64,000 nucleotides of DNA from Entophlyctis helioformis (Eukaryota; Chytridiomycota; Chytridiomycetes; Chytridiales; Chytriomycetaceae). Location: NCBI GenBank assembly GCA_025526915.1, contig JAHLKH010000047.1, positions 93,777 to 157,776 of the forward strand, in the 5' to 3' direction. Each line of letters begins with the position of its first letter. The first letter of the stretch is position 1. The notes beneath the pieces are model-generated. The model was not told the DNA's origin. It saw only the letters and a program-made list of their open reading frames with translations, and did not search any database. Made by a program: the position numbers and the translations under genes. Positions 31,449 through 40,889 of this stretch are shown here, in pieces.

Positions 31449-31751
31449 CCACGCACAGCCGCCACCCCTCGTCTTCTCATCTGGGCTGCTGCCCGTCTCG
31501 GTGGCCCTTTCGTCATCACATCTGGATGGCACTTGCGGCGAGCGCAAACGGATGCAGATCCAGATGCACATCGACAGCACGCCCAGCACGCCCAGCACGC
31601 GCCGGAGCAGGCTTGATAACATAAGCCGAGCGGAGCCATCCAGCGGCGCCATCCGCGTGTGTCGCACGCACCGACACACGAGCCACCCCGCTCCTTTTAT
31701 CAAGGCGGGGCTCTTGCCTCTCCTCGCCGCCATTCCAACATCGCTGGCGGC

Positions 31752-33938
31752 ATGGTTGCAACCCGCAGCCAGACCCGCCGGCTTGCAGCAGCAGCTGCCG
31801 CCCCTACCCGCATGCTCCGGGCAAGCACCATCGCCCAGCGCAAGCCCGCCCCCGCTGCCCCTGCTGCCACCACTGCCGCCGCTGCCCCCGCTGCCCCCGC
31901 TGCCACCACTGCCACCACTGCCGCCGCTGCCTGCATGCCTCTGAAAAGAGCTGCGGCCAAGCGCAGGCCAGATGATGGTGACGATGACAAGCAAGACGCC
32001 CGCAAACGCACGCGGACAGGCGCGCCGGCTGCTCCCATCGCCCCCGCCGCTGCCGCTGCCTCTGCTGGAACCGCTTCCGTCGCTGCCGTCGCTACCCCTG
32101 CCCAAACCGCCGTCATCGCTGCCACGGCTGCCGTTGCTGCCACCGATGCCATCTCTGTCGCCACCGCTGCCGTCACTCCCGCCCCTGCCACCCTCGCTGC
32201 CCACGAAACTCCCACGATGATCGAGGCCAAGCGTAAGGTGCGCGAGGAGGAAGATATTCGAGTCACCCCCAAGCGCACGCGGACAGACGCGCTGGCTGCC
32301 CTCACCACCCCCGCTCCCGCCACTACTGCCACCTCACTCGCGCCTACCGCACCTGCCGCACCTGCCGCACCGGCCGCACCTGTCGAACCTGCCACTACAA
32401 TCCCCGCTGTCGTCGCTGCCCACGAGCCTCCAATGAGGAGCGCGGCCAAGCGAAAGGCGGCGGACGGCTTTCAGTCGCCTCCAGCTGCAAAACGGGCACA
32501 CGCGCCGGTTACCCCCGCCGCCCCCACCGCCTCTGCTGCCGCCGTGTTCACCCCCGACACCCCCGCTGCGCCTGCCATCCCTGTGGCCCCCGATGCTTTT
32601 CCTAGCATCGCGGCGACGCACATGGCAGCCAAAGGCGAGCGTCTCGAGCTTGCTTCTGGGGCGGCACTGGCTGGCATGCGCAAGATGTCGGCAATCCTTG
32701 AGGCGTGGTCAGAGGTATGCATGCTTGACAAACATGCTGTCCATGCACGCGTTCTTTTGTATCCAGGCATCCTGTTCTAACCACGACTATGCTCTTGATA
32801 TGCCACTCAATTCGACAACCGCAGGGCGATCCCAACTCTGTTGTTTGGGAGAACATGGACAAATGGGACCGTGATCTCAGGCGCGAGCACGCCCTCTTTT
32901 CCAAGTGCCGAAGCGAGCAGGTCTACATGGCGAGATTGACGCAGATACCGCGAGGATACCTTGGTCTGGATGCACAAGGTATCGTGCGAGCGCGGCCTTC
33001 TTTGCAAGACATTCCACATGGCAGTCTGCTATGTGGACGCGTACGTTGCGCATCTACCGCAACAAGTGACACGCGGTAATGTCAAGCTGCTGGCCATGTT
33101 TTGTTTGTATGAGGCTGTAAAGCTCGAGGTGAGAATCCTGTGCCCATCATCCTTGACCATCTGTTTCTTCATCTCTGCCCAATCCAGTGGCTGACATGCA
33201 GCTGCTGTGCACAGCACGTGGACAAATCGGCCGAGCTGTTTTACCTGCTCCAGTTTGCCCTCGAGGATCTCCAGAGTGTTGCGGCCAGGAAACGCAAGTT
33301 GGACGAGCTCAGCAAGCAGTACAGGCGTTTCGAGGCCAACCTGCTGATTGTAAGCCATCTCCTGCTTTGTTCTGCTGCTGTTTGGTCACTAGAGTGTTGC
33401 TCTGCATGGCCAGTGGCTGACATTGCATGGCACATCTGTGCAGCTTTTTGGTTATGATCTGCTGATTCCTTCGGCGTTCGACCATCTTATGGGATGCTTT
33501 GAGCGGTGCAGGATGCTCATTGCACTCAAGCGTGGCGTTCGGCTTGCTGGCTTTGACGTGATCGGCGACGACAATGACATCTACGATCTCTTGTCAAACG
33601 CAAATTCGCTCCTGGATCGCGCGGTCTGCGACGTCGAGTCGCTCAAGTTTTCAAACAGCCAACTGGCCTCGTCTGCATTCTACCGCGCGGTCATGACCCA
33701 TGAATCTCTGGCTGGTATGTCTCACCATCATAGACCTTGCCTGCTCGTGTTCATGCAGGCTCTTCTTTGGCTGTTGCAGTAGCTGACCTTGATGGGCACA
33801 CGCTTAACAGAGGAGCCATTCCACCCGGTCGATGTTCAGCTGGTTACTGGGTTCACCTTGGCCGAGTTGGAAGAGTGTCTCGAGTTCATGAGCAGATTCA
33901 ACATCTCACGATCCACAGTTCTCTCCTGCGCTCATTGA
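31752..33938 (+). CDS. G1/S-type cyclin, cyclin E-like
   Basis: Cyclin E-type proteins activate CDK at G1/S and phosphorylate RB. Exons 31752-32714, 32825-33129, 33215-33349, 33444-33714 and a last one ending at TGA 33938. The first 320 residues are low-complexity Ala/Pro/Thr with four short basic boxes (KRRPDD, PKRTRTD, AAKRKAADG, PAAKRAH). The cyclin box follows: LVWMHKVSCERGLLCKTFHM, AVCYVDAYVAHLP, LAMFCLYEAVKLE, then GYDLLIPSAFDHLM. The C-terminal fold has LLDRAVCDVESLKFSNSQLA and GFTLAELEECLEFMSRF, very like animal cyclin E. Two frame problems: one extra base near 32954 before the cyclin box, and a register change at the start of the last exon. They may be sequence errors. It could be another G1 cyclin, but not a mitotic B type. 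Confidence 0.68.
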
Positions 33939-34099
33939 TGCAGCTCCACTTGACACTTCCTTTCATTCTCTCTTCATATTGTGCATGCCGATATTGCCCC
34001 CTTCCCCTCACCTCCATTCCCATCGCCGTTTCTCTTGTGAGATGCCATCTTGGCGACGCCGATCCGGAATACATATCCATCTACCCAGTGCGTGTTTGA

Positions 34100-35300
34100 G
34101 AAGCGACAAAGATGTGTCAAAGGGGGCCGCGACTTGGCTGCCAATCAAGGCACATCAGCAAGCAGCTCACGTGCAGTGGCTCGCTGGCAAGTGCCTGGTG
34201 GTGGTGTGGCTCATCTGCGCGCATTTGGCGTTCCTGGCGTCGACCACAAGGACGCCGTCATCACGAGCGAGATTGAGCGCAGTGTCGCAGTGTCGCATGA
34301 TGGGCACCACTCTGGCGGATGGGACGCATCTGCGTTGGGGACCATGCCAAGTGATCGACGCGGTCAACAGGTGCGAGGCACAGACCAACGAGAGCCGGAC
34401 TCGCCAGGACGAGCTGTCAGTCGAGGAGCACGCGGCGATCGAGCGGACTCTCACATTGACGCGATGCCCTTTGGTGCGGTCGTTGAGGACGTGTCAGCCA
34501 CTGCTGTACCGCCCGTTCTGACTGATACCGAGGCTTCCGGCTGATGCTCCTCCTGCTGATGCTATGCTTGCTGCTGCTCCTGCTGCTACGGCCGCAGAGA
34601 TTCGTCGGTCAGCACGGCAGTCTACCACTGGCGAGCGGGATGGGACTTTTGCGTCGGCCTCTGCGGATGGCCGTCAGCGTGCTGTGGCCGCTGAAGGTCC
34701 GGCGGGCGAGCGCGCCATTGACGATGTGGTGGGCGAGACCGAGCTGAATGCCTGAATGCCCTGGATGCCCCGGCTTCCGACAAGCTGGGCTTGGCTTTCC
34801 CGAGGGCCAAGAGCCAAGACGCCCGCAACACGATCCCCTCGACTCTCGCACAGCGGCAACAGCCGCTGTCCTGGCCGTTCTGGAAAGCGCTGCCCTTGAG
34901 AAGGAAGCTTGTCTCGCGGCTTGCTGATCTGTCTGTCGTTGGGCCACGTGACCACACAGCAAGTCCTGCAATGTCACGCGTTCCACGCCGATGCCCGCCG
35001 TCCCGCCACACGCTTCTTCTCTCGCGACACGCCGAGCCACTTGCGCTGATGCCTGTCTTCTTCCGCGTGCCAGCCAGGTTCGCTGACTGCCCAAAGACCT
35101 TGGGCGTCTTGACCGCAGAACTTTGGCACTGGCTCAATGCCCAAGGGCGTGTTTCGTCATGTCTCTCGGCCGTCAGGGCACAGGATTATCGGCGTCAAGT
35201 GGGTGTTCTCGGTCCAGCCGGGCAAGGACGGCTGGCTGGCGACCTTCAAGGCGTGCCTTGGTTTTTCCCGCAGTTTCATGCTTCATTCACGCGTCGCTCA
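34100..35300 (+). pseudogene. Second Ty1/copia relic (linker and RT start)
   Basis: Shifting plus-strand frames give copia-like pieces: VAHLRAFGVPGVDHKDAVI (the integrase-to-RT linker) near 34200-34260, then an Arg/Ser-rich linker. IIGVKWVFSVQPGKDGWLAT near 35185-35250 is the start of the copia reverse transcriptase. The order equals that of a complete element, and the rest of the RT is not seen here. It may be the front part of the kind of element whose RT relic lies at 28.4 kb, although the two are separated by the cyclin gene. Confidence 0.6.
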
Positions 35301-35504
35301 TCCTTCTGCTGCCACCGTCCATCACGAACACTCCATCTGGAGTGCACATCTCTCCAAGTATGCAATGCAGCCCTTGCGCGTATCCATCCATCCCTCCATT
35401 TACCCATCGTCCTGTTCGTCGCCATTGGGGGTAACCTTGCAGCCTGGTCATCATCTTGCCATCATCGTATAGTATCAAATCCTCCTATCAGATACATTGC
35501 TGCA

Positions 35505-37768
35505 TCATGCGTGCGGCACGACTGACTGCTCGCCTTGCTGGAAGCTTCCGGTGCTGTTGGTGTTGAAGTTGTTGTGGCGGAAACTGCCCCTGCCACTGTT
35601 GGTGGGGTTATTGCCATAGTAGTTTCCACCGCGGCCGCCACGACCGCCACGACCGCGGCCTCCACCACGACCACCTCGCCCGGCGCCATCTTCAGTGAGA
35701 AGGTTGTTGTTTTGCGGCTCCCTTGGGCCATTGCCACCAAAGCGGCGGTTGTTGTATCCGCCACGGCTCGGTCCAGACTGTCCAAATGTCTCCACGTTCA
35801 AGCGGCGATCTTGAGTCATGCGGGCCCTCCGGTCAATCCTGCAGGGATCAGATGCAGGCGATGCAACAGACAGACACAGGTAGACAGAGAGCAAGACACA
35901 AGATGAATTAGCACACACGTGAATAAAAGGTGAATGGATGGATAAACAGACAAACAGCAACGTACGATCCTGCCTCGGCGCGATCCCGACTGTCGCAAGA
36001 GATATTGTCAAAGAAGCTCGACTTGGTGTAATAGACCTCTTCGGTAGGCGAGTGGTCTTCGCGCGGAACAACCTCCGACTTGTTGAACTTGGCATTGGCA
36101 GATTCAAAATCATACTCGGTGTCTGGCACCACAATGCGCTGGGGACGCGGCTGGTGCTGGTTCTGGTGCTGCTGGTCAGACGGGCCATTCTCGGTGTGGT
36201 TGGCAACGTGGCGACGCGAGCCATCTGCGTTGAAGGCACCGCGATTACCGCCACGCCCACGAGTGCCACGGCCATCATAAGACCGTTGCTGCTGCTGCTG
36301 CTCACCAGAAGGCTGTTGCTGCTGGTTATTGTTGTTGTTGTTGTTGTTGTTTTGTCTCGGTCTCCGCTGCTGCTGTTGCTGCTGGCTCTGCTGCGGGTCG
36401 ACTGCGCCGTTGACAATCTGGGCATCGACTCTGGGGTTTCCAGTGGACGGGGCGGCAGAGTCCCATGCCTTCTTGGCAGCAGTCATGGGGGGCTTCTTTG
36501 CGGCATCGGCTGCGTTGGGAGGCTGACCGCCAATCTTGAGCTGGCCCATGTTCTTGGCAAGGGCATCGGCGGCAGCAGATGCAGCCTGTGAGGCTGGCAG
36601 GGCTGCACTGGCAGCAGACTGAGTCTGAGGAGCGGCAGTAGCAGGGATCGGAGCAGCAGTCGAAGCAGGAGCAGGAGCAGGAGCAGGAGCAGCCGGCTAT
36701 AGCAACGCACACATGTCAGTCTAAGAGGATCGCACGAGATGCAAGCCGAGCCAAGATGGACCAACCTGCTCGGACGCAACGTGCTGCTGAGCATGGGCCT
36801 GCACAGATGCCTGCACCGAGGCAGGTACAGGCGCAGGGGCAGGAACCGGGGCCGGGGCTGGGACAGCAGGCTGAGGAGTCTGCTGCTGGCTCTGCTGCCA
36901 GTACTGCTGCTGCTGCTGTTGCTGGAAAGCTAATGCCTGCTGCTGCTGAGCGTAGTAGGGGTTCATGCCGGGGCCAATTGGATAGCCAGCCTGATCGGTA
37001 TGGCAGGCAGGCGACATGAACGGGCAATCGGCGAGTTGGTCAGCTGCTGGACGCGGCAAGAGTGACGAGAGCGTTGCAGACTGAAAAGACTGTGGGGGCG
37101 AGCTTACAGGCATGACGGGCTGAGCGGGCGGAGGGGCAGGGGCAGGAGCATTGGTGATGACGTGCAGGTCCTTGATGTCGGCGCCACGGAAGATGATGAA
37201 CGAGAAGATCTGGTCCGAGGGCGGGATCTCCTCAGAGGGATTGCCCATGCGACCCTCTGTTCCATGGCTCTTGACTGTCGGCCGATGGCAGGCAGGCAAG
37301 CGGGCAGGCAAGCGGGCAGGCAGACAGACAGGCAAGCGGATTCGAGTCAGTTTGGCGGGATGGATGGCAAAGTGGCGCGCGGAGCCAAAGGACTGGCGCT
37401 GCGTGCCAGGGTGGCCAGGAGGCAGGCCAGGGCTTGGTTGACAGACAAGCAGGCAGACATGCAGGCAGGCAGGCAGGCATACAGCCAGACAGCCAGCTAG
37501 ACAGCTAGACAGCTAGACAGGGAAGCGGCCAGCCAGACAAGCATAGGCAAGCATAGGCAAGGATAGGCAAGCAAGCACAGGCAGGCACAGGCAGGCACAG
37601 GCAGGCACAGACAGGCATAGGAGAGCGTGAGACAGACAGAGGACCCGCCGCACCTTGCTCGAGCGAGATGGACGACTCCTGCTGGTTGATGGAGTGGAGG
37701 ATGCCGACGAAGCGGATGTTGGACTTGGAGATCAGGCTGATCCGCGAGCCCACGAACGGCAGGCTCAT
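35505..37768 (-). CDS. SCD6: SCD6/LSM14-type mRNA decapping and translation repressor
   Basis: P-body protein that represses translation and aids decapping. Exons 37768-37654, 37274-37108, 36990-36766, 36696-35966, 35838-35505; about 523 residues. The LSm domain is complete (VGSRISLISKSNIRFVGILH, then FIIFRGADIKDLHV). A Gln/Pro/Ala-rich middle follows. Then the canonical LSM14 motifs appear in order: FDF (YDFESANAKFNKSE), FFD box (YYTKSSFFDNISCD), TFG box (RRLNVETFGQSG), and an RGG-rich C-terminus. The FDF region binds DDX6/Dhh1 and the FFD box binds EDC4-type partners in known homologues. Long CAG tracts encode glutamine. Intron 1 (379 nt) contains short GGCA-type repeats. Confidence 0.95.
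37280..37640. repeat. GGCA/AGGC-rich tandem repeats in SCD6 intron 1
   Basis: Interspersed short arrays of GGCAGGCAAG, CAGGCAGG, GACAGCTA and ATAGGCAAGC units fill most of the intron. They are non-coding in all frames on the gene strand. Confidence 0.75.
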
Positions 37769-37990
37769 GGCTGGGCTGGTGGTGCTGTTGGAGGGCGGTT
37801 GGTGCTGTTGGTGCTGTTGCTGCTGTTGGTGCTGTTGCTGCTGTTGCTCTTACTGTAACGGCTGTAGCGGCTGTAGCGGCTATCGTAACGGCTGCTTCTG
37901 CTGCAGGGAATAGGCACAGGCGGCGACTGTGTCTGTGGTGTAAGCGAGCGAGCAAGCGTTTGCGATTCCAAACCAACGGGCAACGTTCAT

Positions 37991-39078
37991 TCATCGGTGC
38001 GTCGCGGTCGACTTTTTGAGCTGCGACGTGGCCAGGATCTCGTGGATGTTGGTCTCGAGCACCTGCACACAGCAGCAAGGACAGCGCATGGGTCAGCACC
38101 CGCCCTCTCGCACTGCCTGCCCAGCGCGCGCATCATCGCTCACCAGCCCTCCCGAGATGATCTCGCCCAGAATCTGCGTCACGTCTTCTGGCCGAAAGAT
38201 CTGCATCCATGCGGGCATTCGCAGTGAGTTCAACCGGCGGCCATTGCCCCATCGACAAAGACAGCCCGGCCTACCAGATCCAGTTCGCAGACGTTCACAA
38301 ACGTGCGATCCAGTGCCTCGACAAACACTTGAATCAGATCCAGGATGCCTGTGTAAAGCCACGCATCGCACGGTCAGAATGGCCTGCAATACCGTGTGCT
38401 CAGTCTGACGCCATGCACGATCCACGTACCAAGCTCACTCTCGGACGAGTCTGCAACAAACACAAAGTACAATGCTGCCAAACCCGCACGTCAGTCCCGT
38501 GCTTTCAGTCCGAGATCCGTCGCTAGACTCTGCAGCAACACCTATAAAATGAACCAGCTTGCAACTTACTCGCATAATGCTAGCAAGCACACAGCACGAC
38601 CGTATCAGTCCTCTGCGATCACGCCAATGCCATGGCAAGCATCGCAGATTCGCCTCACAGACTGTCAACCCACTCTGTAAATGATCCGCGTGTCGTTGCC
38701 AACCAGAGCACTGCCTTCGAGGAAGTTGCATACATTGTCTGGCCTGCCCTCGTCCGCCGCATTCATCAGTCAGCCAGCCAGTCGGTCACCAGCCAGTCGG
38801 TCACGCAGCCAGATGACTCGTCTCTCTGGGCAATGCCCGATCCACGCCACCGTCCTCGCACCGTTTGTGAACTAGCCGATGCACCTCCTTGAGTAGATTC
38901 TGCTGGCTGGTCACATCCTGGCATACGGTCCATGAGCATCCGTGAGTGACAGCTGCCGGCCATGTCCAGCCCATGCAACGGTTGCGGCAACTGTGGCGGC
39001 TGCACACACCATCTGCTGGAACCAATGCAGCAGCCGAGGCTTGCCCTGGTTGTTGAATATGAGAACGGCCTTGATCAT
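37991..39078 (-). CDS. APS3: AP-3 adaptor complex small (sigma) subunit
   Basis: Small chain of AP-3, which sorts cargo from Golgi/endosomes to the vacuole or lysosome. Eight exons: 39078-39010, 38917-38851, 38738-38674, 38579-38570, 38474-38430, 38348-38275, 38200-38144, 38062-37991; 152 residues. The protein starts MIKAVLIFNNQGKPRL and contains DNVCNFLEGS, LYFVFVADSSESELG, ILDLIQVFVEALDR, NVCELDL and VLETNIHEIL. All are conserved in sigma-3 chains, including the ILDLIQVFVE block that separates sigma-3 from sigma-1/2. Exon 4 is only 10 nt and encodes His-Tyr-Ala plus one base; without it the RHYATLYF motif is lost. Codon phase agrees through all seven junctions. Confidence 0.95.
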
Positions 39079-39261
39079 GGTGCGTGTGGTGCTGCAGCTC
39101 TGCCGTGCGTGGTTGTCTCTGTGCGGCTCTGCTGCCTTTCTCCCTGCCTGCAACGGTGTGTGCGCAAGCGGTCTGCAACTCTGCCTTGGATGCCTGTCCC
39201 CGGTTGTGCCTGCCCTGCCTGTCCTGCAGCCCAAGCGAGTTGACTCAAGATTCGACAAACC

Positions 39262-40124
39262 ATGGCATTTCACGGGTCGCCTTTCGAAGCAGAGACGGTC
39301 AACGAGCGGTATGTGGCACGGCAATAGAGCAGCGAGCGAGGCAGCAGAGAGGCAGCAGAGAGGCGGCGGAGAGGCGGCAGAGAGGCAGCAGAGAGGCGGC
39401 AGAGAGCCTGATCCTCGCTGATGTATCCTCGCCACACCGTCGCTGCATCGATCAGTGTCTGGCGGGCCAACGGCAATCTGCATCTGTCCAGCCATAAACA
39501 CAAACTCACATGGTCTTTGCCTGGCGGAAACCTACAGGATCGAGGGCGAGGGCAAGTACACCTTTCCAGACGGAAACGTCTACGTGGGGCAATTCAAAGA
39601 CGGCCAGTAAGCGGCCTTGTAGCAGACGCCCATCGCGCTGTCTGTTTGCTTGTCGTCTGGATCTGACGTGTTGCGATGCCAAGATTCCATGGCCGAGGCG
39701 TCATCTACTTTCGCAACGGAGGCAAGCTCGACGCCGAGTGGGCCAATGGCGTCGCCGTCAAGGTGGGCAAGCATCCCGTGCAGGCTGGCGATCAGCTCGC
39801 ATCCCAGTGCGATGGCTGACCAGGCGTGCTGCACCGCAACAGGAAAACTTCACGTTCGCTGACGGGCTGAGCTACGAGGAGCAGCAGTGGGACTACTGCA
39901 CCGAGGACGACAGGCGGTTCTTCTCGGAGCGCGTCCATGGATTCCTGCCTGGCGAGCCACAGCTGAGCAACGATCCAAAGGGAAAGCCGACCGTGCCGAT
40001 CATGACCAACGACGCGGGCTACTGCTACTATGCCAAGGAGGACGGCCTGCTGCACAACTTTGACGGCGGCGTCCTGCGCCAGCCAAGCGCCGGCGAAGTG
40101 CAGTGGGTGTCGGACAACTTCTGA
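39262..40124 (+). CDS. MORN repeat-containing protein 5-like (flagellar)
   Basis: Exons 39262-39308, 39538-39606, 39684-39762, 39843-40124; about 158 residues (human MORN5 is 161). MORN repeats are readable: EGEGKYTFPDGNVYVGQFKD, FHGRGVIYFRNGGKLDAEW, NFTFADGLSYEEQQWDYC. The last passes into the non-repeat tail DDRRFFSERVHGFLP that is specific to MORN5. In animals MORN5 is a testis and cilium protein, so it fits a flagellated zoospore. The start ATG has a good context (ACCATGG). The gene is head to head with AP-3 sigma, 183 bp apart. Confidence 0.85.
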
Positions 40125-40889
40125 ATGAATGCCGGCTGTTTGGCCAGCGAATCCGACCATGACGTAGGAGCCAGCAGCCTGCGCGGACGGCCAGTGGGCG
40201 ACGCACATCTGCGCGCATGCCGCCTACCAGAGTGCGACTGTTGGGGCCGATCGCGCGGATCCCAACGAGTCTGCCCATTGCAAGGGATGCTCAGGCAGGT
40301 CATCACGCCGCGCCAATCAGCGGACGGCTTTCAAGGCCACGGACTTGGCCAACAAAACGACCTGCCATCCATCTGCACAGATGCCGACGCTGCCGTCCGA
40401 GCCGAGCTTATCGTGGTCTCTGCCCGTTGCAGGCTTTGCACAAGGAGACCGAGGTCTGTAGCCTCGCACCTCCTGCCTGCAGCACAGGATTCCACCACTG
40501 ACGCATGTGCCGTGCCTGCAGACGACCACTTTGTTGTGCTGCCAGCAAGCCATGCAGCCTCGACCCCAAAACGATTGGCATTCGTCTGGGTTTCTGCAAG
40601 TGATGCCAGCGACACCGGCGACACCGGCGACGCCGGCAACGCTTGCAACGCCGCGAGCCCTGCTGCACCAAGGCTGCCCGTGCATGTCCGTTACAGCACA
40701 TCTACATCAGCATCGGCTCGGTCCTCTGCGCTCGTCTCTGCGCCGCTGTCGGCTGCGCTTTGGCCATCTCAGAAGGCAGCGAGCATCTCTACCAGCGATC
40801 CTAACCGCAGGATTACCGTCTCTGCGCTGGCAAGTCGAATGCCCGTCGTCCGATCTGCGAGCAGCGTTGGGGGATTGACGCTTGGCACT
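40125..40889. other. 5' region and unresolved N-terminal exons of the AAA ATPase gene
   Basis: Open plus-strand frames (for example HFVVLPASHAAS, KRLAFVWVSA, RLPVHVRYSTSTSAS) look partly coding and could be the N-terminal domain of the next gene. No start codon and donor/acceptor set can be defended. A short run of CGACACCGG-like repeats lies near 40608-40640. Confidence 0.3.

Larger units (their letters stand above)
29413..31751. other. Gene-poor, repeat-rich interval upstream of the cyclin gene
   Basis: No ORF here resembles a family, although GC-richness leaves long open frames on both strands. It holds minisatellite-like arrays (listed separately), an ACA/ACG run near 30860-30895 and a TATA-like CCTTTTATC near 31690, a possible core promoter of the cyclin gene. 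Confidence 0.5.

Noticed and set aside
31113..32204. 363-codon minus-strand ORF over the cyclin start
   Set aside because: It is the antisense shadow of the Ala/Pro-rich cyclin N-terminus (Gly/Ser repeats), with no motif.
35187..35250. Intact copia reverse transcriptase
   Set aside because: Only the first 20 or so residues of the RT are readable; the frame is lost afterwards, so it is recorded as a relic.
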